From Parachryseolinea silvisoli (GTDB lineage Bacteria > Bacteroidota > Bacteroidia > Cytophagales > Cyclobacteriaceae): a stretch of 64,000 bases of DNA. Numbering within the stretch: position 1 is the first letter of the stretch; each line of letters starts with the position of its first letter. This document shows positions 61,264 through 64,000 of the stretch, in pieces. Under the pieces are notes generated by a model, which had not been told where the DNA came from, searched no databases, and worked only from the letters and a program-made list of their open reading frames with translations. Made by a program: the position numbers and the translations under genes. The stretch lies in the NCBI RefSeq assembly GCF_021190955.1, contig NZ_JAIOAO010000006.1, positions 1-64,000 on the forward strand, given 5' to 3'.

Positions 61264-61284
61264 CATTTTGGCGTCTGTTTTCTA

Positions 61285-62751
61285 TCAAGGCCAGGTGTAT
61301 GTAGCAACCGCCCCTGGCGATAGCGCAGCGGCAGCTACTTTGCCGTTGTAGCGAATACCAAACCGTTTGACTTCGTTGCTGTCGTTGACTACAATCAGTA
61401 CTTTCTCGCCTGAAGCATTTAAGAATGCCACATTATACAGGTCTCCCACGAGGGTAGACGCTATACGCACTGCCCCGGGGCGTACGAACTTCGATGCGTG
61501 AGCGATAATGTAATAGGATACGTTGCGTGTTACAGCATCCTTGTCAATCGTCAACGCGCCCTGGCATGTCGTGCATCCACCGTCGTCTGTGTGCGGCTTA
61601 AACTCGGGATCGGCAGCAAGGTTCCATTCCAGCACGTTGCGGCTCCAGTTGCGTGTGGCGCCAATGATCAGGTGCCGGGTGTGCCAGCGCAGATCGTCGC
61701 CGAAGGTGCTTTGGGGTGAGGTCCATTGCTCGGTGAAGTAGAGATGTTTGTCGGGGTGTGCCTGGTGTACTTCCGAAAGTGCCTCTATTTCGCCGAGGTA
61801 CAAGTGGAACGCCGAGCCATCGATATACTTCCTGGCGTCCGCGTCGTTCAGCGTCTCGATGGGGTAATTGGGATGATCGCAGTTGTGGTCGAAGATCACG
61901 ATCTTCGTTTTAAGGCCAGCTTTTTCAAATGCGGGGCCAAGGTTGTTCTTCACAAACGTAGCTTGCTCGGCAGACGTCATCAGCATGCTGGGGGTGTTCT
62001 TCGGATTCTCAGGTTCGTTCTGCAAGGTGATGGCATCAATCGTTATTCCTTCTTCGGCCATGCCTTGTATATACCGGACAAAGTACTCTGCATAGGCTGC
62101 GTAAAACTCGGGCTTTAAGCTTCCCCCCTTGGGGTGACCGTTGGTCTTCATCCAGGCGGGCGCCGACCATGGACTACCCATGATCTTGATGTCGGGATTG
62201 ATAGCCAGGATTTGCTTGAGTGCTGGTATGAGGTATTTTTTGTCTTCCTCCAGTGTAAAGCCTTTTAGCTCGGGATCGGTCTTGCCTGGGGGCAGGTCGT
62301 TGTATGAGAAGACATGGTCATCCAGATCGGAGGCACCGACGCTCACACGCAGGTAGCTTACGCCAATGTTGGTGCCGTCCCATCGGAATAGCTCGTTGAG
62401 CAATGCCTCGCGTGTGGAGGGTGTCAGCGTTTGGATGTGGTAAGCGCTTCCTCCGGTTAGGGAGTAACCGAATCCATCGATCGTCTGGTACTGTTGTGTG
62501 GAGTCTATCTCGATCACGAGTAGATCGGTTGCCTTAGTGTTAAACGCCAGGGCTTGCTGGTCTTTCGCCAGGAGAGACGATCTGTCGCTGGTGGTTAGGT
62601 AGGAATGGATGGACGACGCCTCAACTTCAGACTCCGATGTTGTTTGTTTTTCCTGGTCGTTGCGTTGGCATCCTTGCCATAGCACGCTCGTCAGCACTAA
62701 TGCCACGCCGAGTGTAATCCCTTTTACGGTTGAGTTCAGTTTTACTTTCAT
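61285..62751 (-). CDS. Glycoside hydrolase family 30 lipoprotein
   Basis: A 488-residue exported glycosidase. The signal peptide ends in LWQGC with Cys28 the lipidated residue. The GH30 features are GFGYSLTGGSAYHI in the N-terminal barrel, the acid/base glutamate in ITLQNEPEN and the nucleophile glutamate in LYFTEQWT. GH30 includes beta-1,6-glucanases, glucosylceramidases and xylanases; the sequence alone does not choose. It follows a SusD gene by 50 bases on the same strand, so it is probably part of a glycan-use locus extending to the right. Confidence 0.9.
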   Translation of the reverse strand: MKVKLNSTVKGITLGVALVLTSVLWQGCQRNDQEKQTTSESEVEASSIHSYLTTSDRSSLLAKDQQALAFNTKATDLLVIEIDSTQQYQTIDGFGYSLTGGSAYHIQTLTPSTREALLNELFRWDGTNIGVSYLRVSVGASDLDDHVFSYNDLPPGKTDPELKGFTLEEDKKYLIPALKQILAINPDIKIMGSPWSAPAWMKTNGHPKGGSLKPEFYAAYAEYFVRYIQGMAEEGITIDAITLQNEPENPKNTPSMLMTSAEQATFVKNNLGPAFEKAGLKTKIVIFDHNCDHPNYPIETLNDADARKYIDGSAFHLYLGEIEALSEVHQAHPDKHLYFTEQWTSPQSTFGDDLRWHTRHLIIGATRNWSRNVLEWNLAADPEFKPHTDDGGCTTCQGALTIDKDAVTRNVSYYIIAHASKFVRPGAVRIASTLVGDLYNVAFLNASGEKVLIVVNDSNEVKRFGIRYNGKVAAAALSPGAVATYTWP

Positions 62752-62768
62752 CTTTATGTTCTAAAGAA

Positions 62769-62789
62769 GAACCCCGGTATACAGGGTTC
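62769..62789 (-). other. Hairpin between susD and the GH30 gene
   Basis: GAACCC (62769-62774) and GGGTTC (62784-62789) form a small stem in the 50-base spacer. No T-run follows on the minus strand, so it may slow or process the transcript more than end it. Confidence 0.45.
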
Positions 62790-62801
62790 CTCTTTTCTTT
62801 A

Positions 62802-64000
62802 TTAGTATCCGTCGTTTTGCGTTAGCTTTTCGTTTTTGTCACGCTCATTTTGCGGAATGGGCCATAACAGTCGGTCTTCTGTTAATTGATACCCCAAGCT
62901 ATTGCCATTTCCATCGCGGAGGGCATTCATTACCTCAATCGCCTTTCCCGTGCGTTTCAGGTCGTACCAACGTTGCCCCTCAAAGACAAGCTCCAGGCGG
63001 CGTTCCTTTGCAATCGCCTGAACCATGTTGGCGTCTGTTGTCGGTGTGATGGCGTCTAGGTGCACGCGCGCGCGAATCTCATTTACAAGGTCTGCTGCGC
63101 CCTCCAAATCACCAGCGTCTGTCAATGCTTCGGCTTTCAGCAGCATGATGTCGGCGAGTCGGAACAAAATATAGTTTTGTGTGCCGTTGGTGTTTCTGTA
63201 CTTATAGGAGTATGGAAAGTTTGTTAGCGGCCAATATCGGTCAGACCATTTGCCGGTAACGTCCGCAAAGCGAATGGACGCGTTTTTACGGATCTCATCG
63301 CCTTCGGCATCAAATGCCGCCACCAGGTCATTGGTGGGAGTATTGAATTTCTTCCAGTCAATACCATAAAACATACCAGCTCCCCAGTTGCCTGTACCAG
63401 CATCCCAGCCGTCGTAGGTTATTTCAAAGATTGCTTCAGAAGAATTTTCGTGTGTTCCGTCCCACAATTGATCGAACTCGGGTAACAGCTCGTACCCGGC
63501 CGCCAGTACGGCGTCGGCATGCTCGTTAACCTTTGCCCAGTCGTGCGGCTCTACGGTTGCGTATACTTTCGCGAGTAGAAAATGTGCTGTGCTTTTTGTC
63601 GCAACGTTTTTGTTTGCAGTAGTAGCCCGTGTATTGGCGACGGCAAGTTCCAGGTCCTTGATTATCTGCTGGTATATTTCAGCCTGCGGTGTACGAGACA
63701 AGTATATTTTACTTTCATCATCCACATCCCATTCGGTTATTTCATGCACCAGTAACGGTATATCGCCATATTGACGAACCAGCTCAAAGTACATGTACGC
63801 CCGCACAAATGCCGCTTCGCCCTTGATTTCGGCTCTTCTTGTTTCCGTCAGGGCTGCATCGGTAACAGAGTCGATATGATCTAATACCGTGTTGGCTTTG
63901 GCGATTGTACTGTACAAGTAACGCCAGTCACGAAGCACGTTATTATTTACCGATTCAATGGCGTATTCATCAATCTGAAAATTATTAGGATTGTCTGCGC
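62802..64000 (-). CDS. SusD/RagB family protein, cut by the right edge
   Basis: A partial SusD protein; the frame runs open from the edge (63999 leftward), so the N-terminus and signal peptide lie outside the window. The visible part has the canonical SusD_RagB C-terminal block (RLADIMLLKAEALTDAGDLEGAADLVNEIRAR; RRLELVFEGQRWYDLKRTGKA; LLWPIPQNERDKN) and an N-terminal SusD-like stretch with YMYFELVRQYGDIPLL. This branch differs from the SusD-like_2 protein at 13649. A SusC gene is expected further right. Its partner here is the GH30 lipoprotein. Confidence 0.93.
   Translation of the reverse strand, partial: ADNPNNFQIDEYAIESVNNNVLRDWRYLYSTIAKANTVLDHIDSVTDAALTETRRAEIKGEAAFVRAYMYFELVRQYGDIPLLVHEITEWDVDDESKIYLSRTPQAEIYQQIIKDLELAVANTRATTANKNVATKSTAHFLLAKVYATVEPHDWAKVNEHADAVLAAGYELLPEFDQLWDGTHENSSEAIFEITYDGWDAGTGNWGAGMFYGIDWKKFNTPTNDLVAAFDAEGDEIRKNASIRFADVTGKWSDRYWPLTNFPYSYKYRNTNGTQNYILFRLADIMLLKAEALTDAGDLEGAADLVNEIRARVHLDAITPTTDANMVQAIAKERRLELVFEGQRWYDLKRTGKAIEVMNALRDGNGNSLGYQLTEDRLLWPIPQNERDKNEKLTQNDGY

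Noticed and set aside
1-64000. Possible prophage, CRISPR array or insertion sequence
   Set aside because: I saw no integrase, capsid, transposase, cas gene or regularly spaced repeats with unique spacers; the 11-base array has no spacers.

Overview
The window looks like ordinary chromosome of a member of the Bacteroidota, most likely order Cytophagales. The reasons are the SusC/SusD outer-membrane pairs, surface-type lipoproteins, several DUF4199 proteins, the ClpP-ClpX-trigger factor set, the pheT/zapA/rny gene order, and promoters of the Bacteroidota type (TTG, about 19 bases, TAnnTTTG). Shine-Dalgarno sequences are mostly absent. I see no rRNA gene, CRISPR array, integrase, transposase or complete insertion sequence. 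The genus is not settled by what I can read.

Layout. 1-321 has no gene but carries two tandem leftward promoters of rRNA-operon type. 322-5060 (minus) holds purA, a STAS protein, a Fur-family regulator and the bifunctional (p)ppGpp enzyme; an 11-base tandem array lies between fur and the (p)ppGpp gene. 5184-8927 (plus) holds tRNA-Leu(UAG), tig, clpP and clpX. 8933-11324 (minus) holds lpxB, a PTPS/QueD-like gene and a secreted protein. 11428-18309 (minus) is a four-gene SusC/SusD uptake locus with two surface lipoproteins. 18528-25381 (minus) holds an OmpA/TPR/PD40 protein, pabC, pabB, queE, folD and lepA. 25523-26420 (minus) holds a frameshifted redoxin gene and an A-type Fe-S carrier. 26560-28283 (plus) holds mce and thiL, with a tiny lipoprotein gene on the other strand.

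28280-42873 is a mixed run. It includes a beta-propeller histidine kinase, an ACP-phosphodiesterase-like protein, a TerB-like protein, RidA, DUF4198, Xaa-Pro aminopeptidase, GH29 fucosidase, DUF4199, SRPBCC, an S1/P1-PLC-like protein, rpsT, radC, a class C serine hydrolase and DUF1684. 42981-47744 (plus) is the conserved pheT, coiled-coil, zapA, rny block. 48995-56589 (minus) holds a SPOR/OmpA protein, two family 2 glycosyltransferases, two DUF4199 proteins, a catalytically degenerate dihydroorotase and a BatA-type protein. 56768-58762 is the most accessory-looking part: a tailless SSB, a zinc-finger orphan, a 515-base gene-free stretch and a standalone NUMOD4-HNH protein. 58953-64000 holds an aldo/keto reductase, DUF1361, an Hsp20-like protein, a GH30 lipoprotein and a SusD cut by the window edge.

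How they work together. Most genes are housekeeping: purine, folate, queuosine and lipid A synthesis, protein quality control, translation and RNA decay. The two Sus-type loci plus the GH29 and GH30 enzymes point to glycan use. The features most worth a second look are the 11-base array beside the (p)ppGpp gene, the redoxin gene broken by a 5-base tandem duplication, the dihydroorotase that has lost its metal site, the SSB/Zn-finger/HNH region, the palindrome at the fucosidase start site, and the structured clpP-clpX spacer.
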